A program made the position numbers and the translations under genes. The notes below the pieces were generated by a model that ran no database searches, had not been told where the DNA came from, and worked only from the letters and a program-made list of their open reading frames with translations. DNA of 22,309 nt from Chloroflexota bacterium (GTDB lineage Bacteria; Chloroflexota; Dehalococcoidia; Lucifugimonadales; UBA1127), in contig JAPPNT010000035.1 of NCBI GenBank assembly GCA_028873745.1, forward strand, positions 1-22,309, written 5' to 3'. Of this stretch, positions 6,017 to 15,650 are shown piece after piece (within the stretch, counting starts at the first letter, position 1; every line of letters starts with the position of its first letter).

Positions 6017-7267
6017 CTATCGCTCGGCATCAAGCGCTCGGGCGGGGCGCTGCCGTTGCTCCTCGGGCGGGCGGACGTTGCGGAACTGCTGCCAGAGGAG
6101 CAGGTCATAGACGATCTTGATGAGGCCGCCGAATATGAGCGGCGCGCTGGTGAGGGAGGCCGCCACCAGCAGGCCGGAGATGTAGGGCGCGGGCATCTGC
6201 CCGCCCTGCCGTCCGAGCGTCGACATGCCCGCGGCGACGGTGTGCTCCTCCGGTGCGACGACGGCCATCGTGTACGACTGCCTCGTCGGCACGTCCATCT
6301 GCGACATGGACTCGCGCAGGAGGAGCATCGCCACGGTGAGCCAGACGAAGGGCGAGAAGGCCATCGCGACGACGAGCAGGTTCGCGGGGATGTGCGTCCA
6401 CACCATCGTGTTGATGAGGCCGATGCGCTTCGCGAGCCACGCGGCGAGGATGGCGGAGAAGCTGCTGATGATGTTGGCAGCGAAGAAGACGCCGGCCAGC
6501 GACTCGAGCGAGAGATCGTATCGAAGGCTGAACCACCACGCGAGGAAGGTCTGGAACATGAAGCCGCCGCCGAATGAGTCCATCGCGCCGAGGACGGACA
6601 GCCGGTAGATGATGCCTTTGGAGCGGCGCGGCAGGGTTATGCCAACGCGCCGGCCGTCCGCGGCGGGGGCCTCGGCGGCGGGCGAAAGGCGCAGGTAGAC
6701 GACGGTGACCACTGCGCCGACGGCGGCGTAGACAAAGAACATGACGCGGTAGGCGTCCAGTATCTCGATGTCCGTGAACTGCTGGAGGATGGCGGGCGTG
6801 CCGCTCGAAAGGGCGCCCACGGCAGACGCGAGGCCGCCGATGACGTTGTAGTAGGCGAAGAGCATCGTGCGGCGCTCGGCGGGGGCGGACCGGGCGAGGA
6901 CAGGCTGCTCCAGCGAGCTCTGGGCGGCCCGGTCCTTGCCGCCAAGGCCGAAGCCCGCCATGCCGCCGACGAGCAGCAGCAGGACAAAGGAGTCCGTCAG
7001 GGGAAAGAGTGCGCCGCCGATGATCGTGAGCAGGCTGAGAGAGGCGAAGGAGCGCTTGCGGCCAAAGTGGTCGGCGAAGAGGGACGCCAGCGTGGTGAAG
7101 AAGGCGTTGCCGGCCAGCACGGCGGCAAGGACGGCGCCCACGCGGACGGGGTCCAGGCCGGTCTCGCGCAGGTAGAGGGCCAGCATCACACTGATGAAAC
7201 CCACGGCAAAGGAGCGCAGGCTGGTTGTCAGCAGGATGAGCCGACCGTCCGGGGCAAGCCAGCCCAT
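6017..7267 (-). CDS. Major facilitator superfamily transporter
   Basis: A 416-residue polytopic inner-membrane protein with about 12 hydrophobic segments in two halves of six, the MFS layout. The loop after the second segment carries the motif-A-like sequence ADHFGRKRSF, the hallmark D-x-x-G-R-(K/R). A central cytoplasmic loop rich in Ala, Arg and Asp (AEAPAADGRR) separates the halves, and the C-terminal tail is polar. The substrate cannot be read from the sequence; a drug or metabolite exporter is a reasonable guess. The frame is open upstream, but that part lies over valS; ATG 7267 begins with MGWLAPDGRLILLTTS, the first membrane segment. It starts 7 bases after the valS stop, so it is probably translated from the same message. 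Confidence 0.85.
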   Translation of the reverse strand: MGWLAPDGRLILLTTSLRSFAVGFISVMLALYLRETGLDPVRVGAVLAAVLAGNAFFTTLASLFADHFGRKRSFASLSLLTIIGGALFPLTDSFVLLLLVGGMAGFGLGGKDRAAQSSLEQPVLARSAPAERRTMLFAYYNVIGGLASAVGALSSGTPAILQQFTDIEILDAYRVMFFVYAAVGAVVTVVYLRLSPAAEAPAADGRRVGITLPRRSKGIIYRLSVLGAMDSFGGGFMFQTFLAWWFSLRYDLSLESLAGVFFAANIISSFSAILAAWLAKRIGLINTMVWTHIPANLLVVAMAFSPFVWLTVAMLLLRESMSQMDVPTRQSYTMAVVAPEEHTVAAGMSTLGRQGGQMPAPYISGLLVAASLTSAPLIFGGLIKIVYDLLLWQQFRNVRPPEEQRQRPARALDAER

Positions 7268-7274
7268 TGCGGGC

Positions 7275-9941
7275 CTACTCCGCCAACTGGGCGAGAAGCT
7301 CCTCCAGCCGGGCCCGGCGCTCCTCGGTGGCGCGGTGCCGGTCGCGCTCCCGCTCGACGACCTCCTCCGGCGCCTTCTCCAGGAACTGGGCGTCGGAGAG
7401 GCGGGCGGCGAGGCGGTCGAGGGCCTGCTCGGCGTCGGCGAGCTCACCGGACAGACGCGTGCGCTCGGCCTGGATGTCGACGAGGCCCTCGAGGGGGATG
7501 GCCATGACCGCGCCGCCAACGACGGCGGTAGCCGCGCCGCTCGATGGGAGCTGGTCCCGGCCCGCGAGGAAGCGCAGGGGCTCGACGCGGGCGAGGGCGC
7601 GGATGAGGGAGGCCTCGGCCTCCAGCGCGGACGTCGTGCCGGAGTCGACAAGCACCTCCAGCGGCTGGGCCGGCGGGATGCGAAACTCGGCGCGGGCGTT
7701 GCGGACGAGGCGGATGGCCTCGCGGACGGAGGCGATGGCGTCCTCGGCGGCATCATCGAGCGCGGAGGTGTCGGCCTCTGGGTAGGGCGCGACCATGATT
7801 GACTCGGCCAGGTTGCGCTCCCGCGGCGCACGAGTCACGATGTTCGTCCACGCCTCCTCGGTCACAAAGGGCATGAAGGGGTGGAGCAGGCGGAGGGTCT
7901 TCTCCAGCACGTGCACCAGCATCGGCACTGGCGAGGGGCCGTCGGCGCTGCGGATGCGGACCTTGGCGGCCTCAATGTACCAGTCGCAGAACTCGCTCCA
8001 GAGGAACTCGTAGATGGCCTGCTCCGCCTCGCCGAGCTGGTAGTCCTCGAGCTGGCGGGTGACGCGGGCGACGAGCCGGTTGAGGCTGCTCTTGATCCAG
8101 CGGTCCTCCAGGTGCTCGACGGGCGGGTCGCTCCAGCCGCTGAGGTCGTCGGCCTCTTCCATCGCGCGGACGACGTAGCGGGTGGCGTTCCAGATTTTGT
8201 TGGCGAAGTTGCGGGCGGCCTCCAGCTTTGTGGTGCCGAGACGGGCGTCGTTGCCGGTGGCGTTGCCGGCGGTGAGGGCGAAGCGCAGGGCGTCGCAGCC
8301 GTACTCGTCGATGGCCTCGAGAGGATCGAGCACGTTGCCGCGCGTCTTGCTCATCTTGGCGCCCTCGACGTCGCGGATGAGCCCGCTCAGGTAGACGGTG
8401 TGGAAGGGGGCATGCCCGGTGTTCTCTATGCCCAGCATGATCATGCGGGCCACCCAGAAGAAGAGGATGTCGTGGGCAGTCTCCATGACGCTGGTGGGGT
8501 AGAAGTAGCGCAGGTCATCGGTCTCGTCCGGCCAGCCGAGGGTGGAGTGGGGCCAGAGGCCGGAGGAGAACCAGGTGTCCAGCATGTCCTCGTCCTGGTG
8601 GAGGTCGCGGGCCCCGCAGTCCGGGCAGGCGTCGGGGTCGTCGTACTCGACGATCTCGCGCTCGCAGGCGTTGCAGTACCAGACGGGGATGCGGTGGCCC
8701 CACCAGAGCTGGCGGCTGATGCACCAGTCGCGCAGGTTCTCCATCCAGTTCTCGTAGATGCGGACGAAGCGCTCCGGGACGATGCGCACCGTGCCGTCGC
8801 GCACCACGTCCAGCGCGGGCTTGGCCAGCGGGGCGATGCGCACGAACCACTGCTTGCTGACCATGGGCTCCACAACCTGATCGCAACGCTGGCAGTGGCC
8901 GATGGCGTGGCGGTGGTCCTCGACGCGCTCCAGCAGTCCGTCGCGCTGGAGGTCCCCGACGATCTGGATGCGGGCCTGAAAGCGGTCGAGGCCATTGTAG
9001 GGGCCGGCCTCGGCGTTCATGGCGCCGTTGGGGTGCATGACGGTGACGATGGGGAGGCCGTGGCGCTCGCCGAGCTCGAAGTCCGTCGGGTCGTGGCCGG
9101 GCGTGACCTTGAGGGCGCCGGTGCCAAACTCGGCCTCGACGGCGGCGTCGCCCACGACGGGGATGCGGCGGCCGAGGACGGGCAGAACGACCTCCTTGCC
9201 GATGAAGGCGGCGTAGCGCGGGTCGTCGGGGTTGACGGCGACGCCGGTGTCGCCGAGGAGGGTCTCGGGCCGCGTCGTCGCGACGGTAAGCCTGCCGTTG
9301 CCGTTGGCGAGGGGATAGTGGATGTAGTAGAGGGCGCCGTCGGTCTCGCGGTGCTCCACCTCCAGGTCGGAGAGGGCGGTGGCGCAGCGAGGGCACCAGT
9401 TGATGATGCGCTCGCCGCGGTAGATGAGGCCCTTGCGGTAGAGGTTGACGAAGGTGTGGCGGACAGCACGCCTGGGGCCGGGGTCAAGGGTAAAGACCTC
9501 CCGGGTCCAGTCACAACTGACGCCCAACCGCCGGAGCTGCTCATCAATGCGCCCTCGCGTCCAGCCAACCCAGTCCCAGACACGGGCAACAAATTGCTCG
9601 CGGCCCAAGTCGTGGCGGGTGACTCCCTCCGCCGCCAGCTCGCGCTCCACGACGACCTGCGTCGCGATGCCGGCATGGTCGAGGCCGGGCAGAAGGAGCG
9701 TCGGCTCGCCCAGCATGCGGTGCCATCGCGCCAGGGCGTCCTCGACGGCGGCGCGCTGGGCGTGGCCGAGGTGGAGCTCGCCGGTGACGTTGGGCGGCGG
9801 CTGGATGACGACGAAGGGGCGCTTCCCGGAGTCGACCTGGGGCGTGAAGTAACCGGCGTCCAGCCACTGCTGGTAGAGGCGCTGCTCGACGGAGGCCGGG
9901 TCATAGGCGCTGGGAAGCTGCTGGGGCGTGTGCAGGGTCAT
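7275..9941 (-). CDS. valS: Valyl-tRNA synthetase
   Basis: Charges tRNA-Val with valine and proofreads threonine (cytosol). At 888 residues it is full length. Class I signatures are HLGH (57-60, in PPPNVTGELHLGHA) and KMSKT (529-533). Three cysteine pairs typical of zinc-binding ValS are seen: NWCPRCA, GHCQRCD, and the YCNAC...CPDCG pair before DTWFSSGLWP. The editing domain sits between the two halves of the Rossmann fold, an anticodon-binding helical domain follows (NKIWNATRYV onward), and the last 70 or so residues form the usual coiled coil (ERTRLSGELADAEQALDRL and on). ATG 9941 is chosen because the family N-terminus (YDPASVEQRLYQQW) follows directly; only a weak GGCGGA precedes it. No T-box leader is visible. 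Confidence 0.96.
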   Translation of the reverse strand: MTLHTPQQLPSAYDPASVEQRLYQQWLDAGYFTPQVDSGKRPFVVIQPPPNVTGELHLGHAQRAAVEDALARWHRMLGEPTLLLPGLDHAGIATQVVVERELAAEGVTRHDLGREQFVARVWDWVGWTRGRIDEQLRRLGVSCDWTREVFTLDPGPRRAVRHTFVNLYRKGLIYRGERIINWCPRCATALSDLEVEHRETDGALYYIHYPLANGNGRLTVATTRPETLLGDTGVAVNPDDPRYAAFIGKEVVLPVLGRRIPVVGDAAVEAEFGTGALKVTPGHDPTDFELGERHGLPIVTVMHPNGAMNAEAGPYNGLDRFQARIQIVGDLQRDGLLERVEDHRHAIGHCQRCDQVVEPMVSKQWFVRIAPLAKPALDVVRDGTVRIVPERFVRIYENWMENLRDWCISRQLWWGHRIPVWYCNACEREIVEYDDPDACPDCGARDLHQDEDMLDTWFSSGLWPHSTLGWPDETDDLRYFYPTSVMETAHDILFFWVARMIMLGIENTGHAPFHTVYLSGLIRDVEGAKMSKTRGNVLDPLEAIDEYGCDALRFALTAGNATGNDARLGTTKLEAARNFANKIWNATRYVVRAMEEADDLSGWSDPPVEHLEDRWIKSSLNRLVARVTRQLEDYQLGEAEQAIYEFLWSEFCDWYIEAAKVRIRSADGPSPVPMLVHVLEKTLRLLHPFMPFVTEEAWTNIVTRAPRERNLAESIMVAPYPEADTSALDDAAEDAIASVREAIRLVRNARAEFRIPPAQPLEVLVDSGTTSALEAEASLIRALARVEPLRFLAGRDQLPSSGAATAVVGGAVMAIPLEGLVDIQAERTRLSGELADAEQALDRLAARLSDAQFLEKAPEEVVERERDRHRATEERRARLEELLAQLAE

Positions 9942-9966
9942 GTGTCCGCCTGTCCTGTGGGATTGC

Positions 9967-10003
9967 GCCGGCAAGCCTCGGCTTGCGGCACCGTTCCATT
10001 GTA
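9967..10003 (-). promoter_or_regulatory. valS promoter and leader hairpin
   Basis: On the minus strand TACAAT (10003-9998) is a good -10 about 57 bases before the valS ATG; no convincing -35 is seen. The predicted leader carries a hairpin, GCAAGCC-GA-GGCTTGC (9986-9971), extended by flanking GCCG/CGGC. There is no T-box UGGN bulge or terminator T-run, so the hairpin's role is unknown. Confidence 0.45.
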
Positions 10004-10047
10004 GCGCATGGGCGCGAGGGGAGTGGGAGACGCCCTTCATCTGGGAT

Positions 10048-10129
10048 GGGGCGAACGGGGGCGCATAGGACACAGGGTGGCCCATTTCCACCCACCTGGA
10101 TATCGGCTTTCGCCGGTAAGGCGATGCGG
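10048..10129 (+). repeat. REP-like palindromic element, copy B
   Basis: CACCTGGATATCGGCTTTCG begins at 10094 and continues CCGGTAAGGCGATG, with CCGGCGAAAGCCG-type pairing around the TTTCG loop (minus-strand reading). It matches copy A (inverted, 2964-2993) at CTGG, CGGCTTTCGCCGGT and CGATG. About 40 bases upstream GGGGCGAACGGGG (10048-10060) resembles the GGGCGAACGGG beside copy C. It lies between the small membrane protein gene and valS, both on the minus strand. Confidence 0.55.
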
Positions 10130-10131
10130 CG

Positions 10132-10590
10132 CTATTGCGGCGTGCGGTCTCCGAAGGCCACTACTATGCGGTCTTCGTCTTGGAGGACTATGTCGCGGTA
10201 GTTGTCCTCGTAGCGTTGGCCGTTGAGGGAGACGTTCTCCACCGTGGCGTTGGGGCGCGTGGCGGGGCTGTCCGGCCAGACGTCGAAGAAGTCCCCGACG
10301 GTGTAGCTCTTCTCACCGACGATGTAGACGTAGGAGGAGTCGTCGAAGGTGTGGACGGGGCGGATGCAGGTGTTGCTGACGCCGACGCCGGCGGGGAGGA
10401 ACTCCGGCGTGCCGTTCCAGACGGTGACGAGGGTGACGCGGATGCCGGAGTCGCGGTCGGTCGCGTCGACGCAGGCGGTGGTGGCGTCGTCGGCGAGGTC
10501 TGGTCCTCGAGTGGCCAGGACGATGATGGCGACGGCGGCAACGACGATGACCACGGTGGCGATGGCGAGGCGCAGGTACTTGTTGGACAT
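10132..10590 (-). CDS. Membrane-anchored extracytoplasmic small protein
   Basis: 152 residues: one N-terminal hydrophobic segment (about 8-27) with a basic start (SNKYLR), so a signal anchor, then an outside domain. That domain follows the layout of a small extracytoplasmic family I recall from Chloroflexota and other bacteria: a beta-strand with a proline turn (FLPAGVGV), a Cys, an HTHD-like motif, a strand, then YTLGDFFDVW, and a second strand pair ending in an acidic D-x-D-R-I-V-V. Here these appear as PAGVGVSNTC, VHTFDDSSYVYIV, SYTVGDFFDVWPD and LQDEDRIVVAFG. The second His of the usual HTHD is replaced (HTFD), and flanking His residues are missing. Two Cys (in TTACVDA and SNTCIRP) could pair. 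It starts 26 bases after the preceding gene, so it is likely the last gene of the prs-secA operon. The function of the family is unknown to me. Confidence 0.7.
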   Translation of the reverse strand: MSNKYLRLAIATVVIVVAAVAIIVLATRGPDLADDATTACVDATDRDSGIRVTLVTVWNGTPEFLPAGVGVSNTCIRPVHTFDDSSYVYIVGEKSYTVGDFFDVWPDSPATRPNATVENVSLNGQRYEDNYRDIVLQDEDRIVVAFGDRTPQ

Positions 10591-10616
10591 GATCTACATT
10601 TCCCTGTGATTTATGT

Positions 10617-11384
10617 TCAGCGGCGGTGGGCGGCGAGGTGGGCCGCAAGCTCCTCGGCTGCGACGGTCGGCAGCGTACCGAGGCGAGCGTGGAGCCACTC
10701 GAGGGCCTTGCGAGTGTCGCTGGCGACGCGGGCCGGGTCCGAGCGGTAGACGCGCAGCTTGAAGAGCCAGTAGGTGAAGGCCTTGAGCTCCGTACCCGGG
10801 GCGTCGTTCAGGCCGGCGATGGGCCACTCGGCGCGGAACTCGGCGAGGAGCTCAGCGCGTGACCGGCCGTAGATCTTGCCGAAGACGGCGTCCGTCAGGC
10901 CACGGCGGGAGCGGGTGCCGAGGCTGTAGCGCTCCTTCCGCACCTCCCGCTGCACGGCGATCTGCAGGGCCTGCTCCACGGTGACGCCGTACCAGTAGTT
11001 CAGGTAAGAGCGGTACTTGGTGACTCCGAGCAGCCGCCGCACGTCCTCAACGGGCATTTCCAACAGGAAGCGGCCGGAGTGGAGGTCCGCGCGGCGCTCG
11101 TCCTCCGGGACGAGTCCGGCGACCTCCGAGCCGAGGCGGCGGGCGAGGAGGAGCCAGTCAAAGGCCTCGCCCAGGAGAAGGTAGCGGCGGTGAAGGCCGC
11201 CGTAGGTCTCCTCTGGCAGGGTCCACTGCTCCATGGCCTGCAGCAGGGCCTCCCGCCAGGGCAAGCCGTTCTCGACGGACTGGCGCAGGTGGTGGGTTAT
11301 CTCTGCGACATTGGTGTCCTGCGCCTCGGCGGCTGGAGCGCCGTCGACGGTCGCGGAACGGCCTCGGGTGCGCTGGGCGGTCAT
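10617..11384 (-). CDS. Conserved-looking hypothetical protein (255 aa), coupled to HhH gene
   Basis: I do not recognise a family. The protein is soluble, charged and predicted largely helical, with no signal peptide or membrane segment. The first 30 residues are a Thr/Arg/Ala-rich tail. The middle has an aromatic, basic block: GVTKYRSYLNYWYGVTVEQA followed by REVRKERYSLGTRSRRG, then DAVFGKIYGRSRAELLAEFR. The C-terminal part (FTYWLFKLRVYRSDP to the end) is helical. The basic stretches would allow RNA or DNA binding, but this is inference. Its ATG overlaps the stop of the helix-hairpin-helix gene in an ATGA, so the two are translationally coupled and their products probably work together or at a fixed ratio. 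It could be a lineage-specific partner of that protein. Confidence 0.7.
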   Translation of the reverse strand: MTAQRTRGRSATVDGAPAAEAQDTNVAEITHHLRQSVENGLPWREALLQAMEQWTLPEETYGGLHRRYLLLGEAFDWLLLARRLGSEVAGLVPEDERRADLHSGRFLLEMPVEDVRRLLGVTKYRSYLNYWYGVTVEQALQIAVQREVRKERYSLGTRSRRGLTDAVFGKIYGRSRAELLAEFRAEWPIAGLNDAPGTELKAFTYWLFKLRVYRSDPARVASDTRKALEWLHARLGTLPTVAAEELAAHLAAHRR

Positions 11385-11881
11385 CGCTGGGCCGCCACGG
11401 GGTCGGATTGCAGCAGCGCGGCAAGGAGATCGCGGACGGCCTCGAGGGAGCGGGGGCCTTCTGCGGGGAGCCATGCGCCCGCGCCGGCGTCGAGGGCGGC
11501 AAGGAGCTCGGTGGGCGTCTGCGCGCCGGTCTCGTCGAGCAGGCGGCGGACGGACGCGCCGCCGATGCCGGGCACGTCGAGGAGGGCCAGCGCGAGGGGC
11601 GACACGTTCGCGGCCTCGCGGTCGAAGGTTTGGACGCGGCCGGTGTCGAGGAGCTCGCGGACTTTGCCGTCGATGGCTTTGCCGATGCCGGGGACCTTCT
11701 GGAGGTCAGCGCCCGCGGCGACCAACGCGGTCAGCTCGTCCGGGAGGTCGCGGATGGCCTGCGCGCCCTTGCGGTAGGCGCGGGCCTTGAAGCCGCCGCC
11801 CTCCTGCATCTCATACAGCCCCGCCAACCGGTCGAAGAGCCGGGCGATGGTCTGGTTGGTATGGGCGGAGGGGTCCGGCAT
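11381..11881 (-). CDS. Standalone PolX N-terminal-like / helix-hairpin-helix protein
   Basis: 166 residues. Residues 9-50 match the DNA polymerase beta/PolX 8-kDa N-terminal domain: N-Q-T-I-A-R-L-F-D-R-L-A, then FKARAYRKGAQAIRDLP. Two helix-hairpin-helix motifs follow, VPGIGKAIDGKVREL (63-77) and VPGIGGASVRRLLDETG (103-119). In bacterial PolX these precede a nucleotidyltransferase palm and a PHP domain; neither is present here, and the reading frame stops cleanly. The sequence after residue 120 is a short helical tail. It probably binds DNA (gaps or ends, by analogy) without a catalytic site. The start ATG 11881 is 2 bases after the secA stop and its stop overlaps the next gene, so it is embedded in the operon. 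Alternatively it is a decayed PolX, but the tight packing argues for a working gene. Confidence 0.8.
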   Translation of the reverse strand: MPDPSAHTNQTIARLFDRLAGLYEMQEGGGFKARAYRKGAQAIRDLPDELTALVAAGADLQKVPGIGKAIDGKVRELLDTGRVQTFDREAANVSPLALALLDVPGIGGASVRRLLDETGAQTPTELLAALDAGAGAWLPAEGPRSLEAVRDLLAALLQSDPVAAQR

Positions 11882-11883
11882 GG

Positions 11884-14595
11884 CTACGCTCCGTGGCAGC
11901 GCTTGTACTTTTTGCCGCTGCCGCAGGGGCACGGATCGTTGCGGCCGACCTTGCGGCCGCCTTCGCCCGCACCAGCTCCGGCGCCGACAGGCACCTGCGC
12001 TCGGCGGGGGGCGGCGGCGCTGCGTCCGGCGGCGCGGTTCGCGGCACGGTTGGACGGGGCGGGGCGGCCCTCCAGCAGCGTGGCGTGGTAGATGGTGTGG
12101 ACGATGTCATGCTGGATGGTGGCCATCATGTCCTGGAACTTCTGGTGGCCCTCCGTCCGGTACATGACGAGGGGGTCGCGCTGGCCGTAGGCGTGGAGGC
12201 CGACGCCTGTCCGCAGGTTTTCCATGGACGTGAGGTGCACGACCCAGTGGGAGTCGATCGTGCGCAGGGTGACGAGGCGCTCGATGAAGCGCATCTGCTC
12301 CTCGCCGACGGCCTGCTCACGCTGCCCGTAGAGTTCCATGGCGTAGTCCTGGACGGCCTCGGCGATCTCGTCGCCGGACAGCTGCTCCAACGCCTCGGCC
12401 TCCAGGTGCGGCGGGATGGGGAAGATGGTGCGGAGCTCTTCGACCATGTCATCGAGTTCCCACTCCTCGGCGTCGTTGCCGACGACGTAGTTGTCGACGA
12501 TGCGGTCCAGCTCCTTCTCGACCATCTCCTGGATGTTGACCTTGAGGTCGGCGCCCTCGAGGACCTTGTGGCGCTCGTCGTAGATGACCTCGCGGTGGGT
12601 GTTGATGACGTCGTCGTACTCGACGAGGCGCTTGCGGATCTCGAAGTGGGAGGCCTCGACCTTGGTCTGGGCGTTGCCGAGGGCGTTGCTGACCATCTTG
12701 TTTTCCATGGGCATGTCGTCCGTCATGCCGGCCATGCCCATGATGCCCTGGATGCGATCGCCGCCGAAGCGCCGGACAAGGTCGTCCTCAAGGGAGACGA
12801 AGAAGCGGGTGCTGCCGGGGTCGCCCTGGCGGCCGGAGCGGCCGCGGAGCTGGTTGTCGATGCGGCGGGCGTCGTTCTTCTCGGTGCCGATGACGTAAAG
12901 GCCGCCAAGGTCGACCACCTGCTGGTGCTCCTCGTCCCAGCGGCGCTGAACGGTGACGCGGGCCTTCTCGACGGCCTCGGCCGGGGCGCCGTCCATGGAC
13001 GTATAGCCAATCCTGCGGAGCTCGTCGAGGGCGAGCATGTCCGGGTTGCCGCCGAGGATGATGTCGGTGCCTCGCCCTGCCATGTTCGTCGACACGGTGA
13101 CGGCGCCGACGCGGCCTGCCTGGGCGACGATGTGCGCCTCATGCTCGTGGTTCTTGGCGTTGAGGACCTGGTGCGGGATGCCGCTTCGGCGGAGCATGCC
13201 GTCGAGAGCCTCGGAGCTCTCCACGGAGGCGGTGCCGATGAGGATGGGGCGCCCCTCCGCGTGGACTTCCTTGATCTCGTCTACGATGGCCTTCCACTTT
13301 CCCTCGTGGGAGCGATAGATGAGGTCCGTGCTATCCTCCCGGACGCGCTCCTTGTTGGGCGGGATGGCCACGACGTCGAGGCGGTAGATGCGCATGAGCT
13401 CCTCGGACTCGGTCATGGCGGTGCCCGTCATGCCGGCGAGCTTCTCATACATGCGGAAGTAGTTCTGCAGGGTGATGGTGGCGTAGGTGATGCTCTCCTG
13501 CTGGACGCGCACGCCCTCCTTGGCCTCGAGGGCCTGGTGGAGGCCGTCGGAGTAGCGGCGGCCATACATCTTGCGGCCGGTGAACTCGTCGACGATGACG
13601 ATCTCGCCGTTCTCGACGAGGTACTCCTTGTCGCGCTGGAAGAGGACCATGGCCTTGACGGCGTTCTCAATGTAGTGGGTCAGGTAGTAGTTGGACGGGT
13701 CGTAGAGGTTGCCGACATTCAGGGCCCGTTCCATCTTCTCAATGCCGTCCTCCGTGAGGGAGACGGTGCGGTGCTTGAGGTCGATGATGTAGTCGTCCTC
13801 CTCCTGGAGGCGGGGGACGACGCGGGCCATGGTGCCGTAGGTGCGGGTGGCCTCCTGCGCGGGGCCGCTGATGATGAGGGGCGTGCGGGCCTCGTCGATG
13901 AGAATGTTGTCGACCTCGTCGACGATGGCGTACGAGTGGCCTCGCTGGACCTGCTGGGCCTTGTCGACGGCCATGTTGTCGCGGAGGTAGTCGAAGCCGA
14001 ACTCATGGTTGGTGCCGTAGGTTATGTCTGCCTCGTAGGCCTCACGGCGGGAAATGGCTCGGAGGGCGTTCAGGCCGGGGTTGTCCGAGTGCACGTCGGG
14101 ATCGAGCACGTAGGCAAGCTCGTGCTGGAGGCAGGCGACGCTCATGCCGAGGCCGTGGTAGACGGGCCCCATCCACTGGGTGTCGCGCTTGGCGAGGTAA
14201 TCGTTGACGGTGATGATGTGGACGCCGTTGCCGCCGAGGGCGTTGAGGTAAGCGGCGAGAGTGGCGACGAGGGTCTTGCCCTCGCCGGTGCCCATCTCGG
14301 CGATCTTGCCCTCGTGGAGGACCATGCCGCCGATGAGCTGGACGTCGAAGTGGCGCATGCCGGTGGCGCGGCGGCCCGACTCACGGACGGCAGCGAAGAC
14401 CTCGGGCAGGAGGTCGTCGAGGGACTCGCCGGCGTCGAGCTGGGCGCGGAAGCGGTCGGTGCTGCCCGCGAGGTCCTCATCGGAGAGGGCCTGGACCTTC
14501 GCTTCAAGGGCGTTGATTTCCTCTACGACCGGCCAGCGCTTCTTCAGCGGCGCTTCAGGGTCACCCTTGAACAGCTTTCCAAGCATTCCTACCAT
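11884..14595 (-). CDS. secA: Preprotein translocase ATPase SecA
   Basis: The motor that drives unfolded preproteins through SecYEG at the inner face of the cytoplasmic membrane. 903 residues. Walker A MGTGEGKT is at 101-108, and the DEAD-type Walker B appears in YAIVDEVDNILIDEARTPLI. The preprotein cross-linking region, the second helicase domain (NMAGRGTDIILGG) and the arginine-finger region GRSGRQGDPGSTRFFVSLED are all present. The C-terminus keeps the zinc and SecB-binding tail DPCPCGSGKKYKRCHGA, after a low-complexity Ala/Gly/Arg linker. ATG 14595 has AGGGAG 6 bases upstream and is preferred to the internal Met at residue 4. It starts 27 bases after prs, and the next gene starts 2 bases after it, so it is mid-operon. 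Confidence 0.97.
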   Translation of the reverse strand: MVGMLGKLFKGDPEAPLKKRWPVVEEINALEAKVQALSDEDLAGSTDRFRAQLDAGESLDDLLPEVFAAVRESGRRATGMRHFDVQLIGGMVLHEGKIAEMGTGEGKTLVATLAAYLNALGGNGVHIITVNDYLAKRDTQWMGPVYHGLGMSVACLQHELAYVLDPDVHSDNPGLNALRAISRREAYEADITYGTNHEFGFDYLRDNMAVDKAQQVQRGHSYAIVDEVDNILIDEARTPLIISGPAQEATRTYGTMARVVPRLQEEDDYIIDLKHRTVSLTEDGIEKMERALNVGNLYDPSNYYLTHYIENAVKAMVLFQRDKEYLVENGEIVIVDEFTGRKMYGRRYSDGLHQALEAKEGVRVQQESITYATITLQNYFRMYEKLAGMTGTAMTESEELMRIYRLDVVAIPPNKERVREDSTDLIYRSHEGKWKAIVDEIKEVHAEGRPILIGTASVESSEALDGMLRRSGIPHQVLNAKNHEHEAHIVAQAGRVGAVTVSTNMAGRGTDIILGGNPDMLALDELRRIGYTSMDGAPAEAVEKARVTVQRRWDEEHQQVVDLGGLYVIGTEKNDARRIDNQLRGRSGRQGDPGSTRFFVSLEDDLVRRFGGDRIQGIMGMAGMTDDMPMENKMVSNALGNAQTKVEASHFEIRKRLVEYDDVINTHREVIYDERHKVLEGADLKVNIQEMVEKELDRIVDNYVVGNDAEEWELDDMVEELRTIFPIPPHLEAEALEQLSGDEIAEAVQDYAMELYGQREQAVGEEQMRFIERLVTLRTIDSHWVVHLTSMENLRTGVGLHAYGQRDPLVMYRTEGHQKFQDMMATIQHDIVHTIYHATLLEGRPAPSNRAANRAAGRSAAAPRRAQVPVGAGAGAGEGGRKVGRNDPCPCGSGKKYKRCHGA

Positions 14596-14622
14596 CTATG
14601 ACTCCCTGACTGCCCCGCGCCA

Positions 14623-15579
<957 letters not shown>

Positions 15580-15612
15580 AGCATCTCCTTCTGACGATTC
15601 TGGAAGCAGGCG

Positions 15613-15650
15613 CACCGCGGCGGGACAAGCCGCGGTGAGATTCACACCGG
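15613..15650 (-). promoter_or_regulatory. Stable hairpin in the prs leader, with cobalamin-riboswitch-like words
   Basis: On the minus strand the leader contains CCGGTGTGAATC (15650-15639), then a perfect 9-bp stem CACCGCGGC / GCCGCGGTG (15637-15629 and 15621-15613) closed by TTGTCCC. The order GGTGTGAATC, then CGCGG, then CCCGCC resembles the P4/P5 core of cobalamin riboswitches. The GGGAA segment and outer helices are missing and the predicted transcript starts too close, so a working riboswitch is unlikely. A translational or stability element is the safer reading. Confidence 0.4.

Noticed and set aside
7881..10004. A 707-residue open frame opposite valS
   Set aside because: Same cause: antisense shadow of a clear valS, with no motif and no ribosome site.
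9942..10131. T-box riboswitch upstream of valS
   Set aside because: The leader after the predicted promoter is too short, and there is no T-box sequence, specifier loop or terminator.
11893..14601. A 902-residue open frame on the plus strand opposite secA
   Set aside because: It is Val/Asp/Leu-rich low-complexity sequence with no domain, produced by GC-rich codon bias on the antisense strand of an unmistakable secA.
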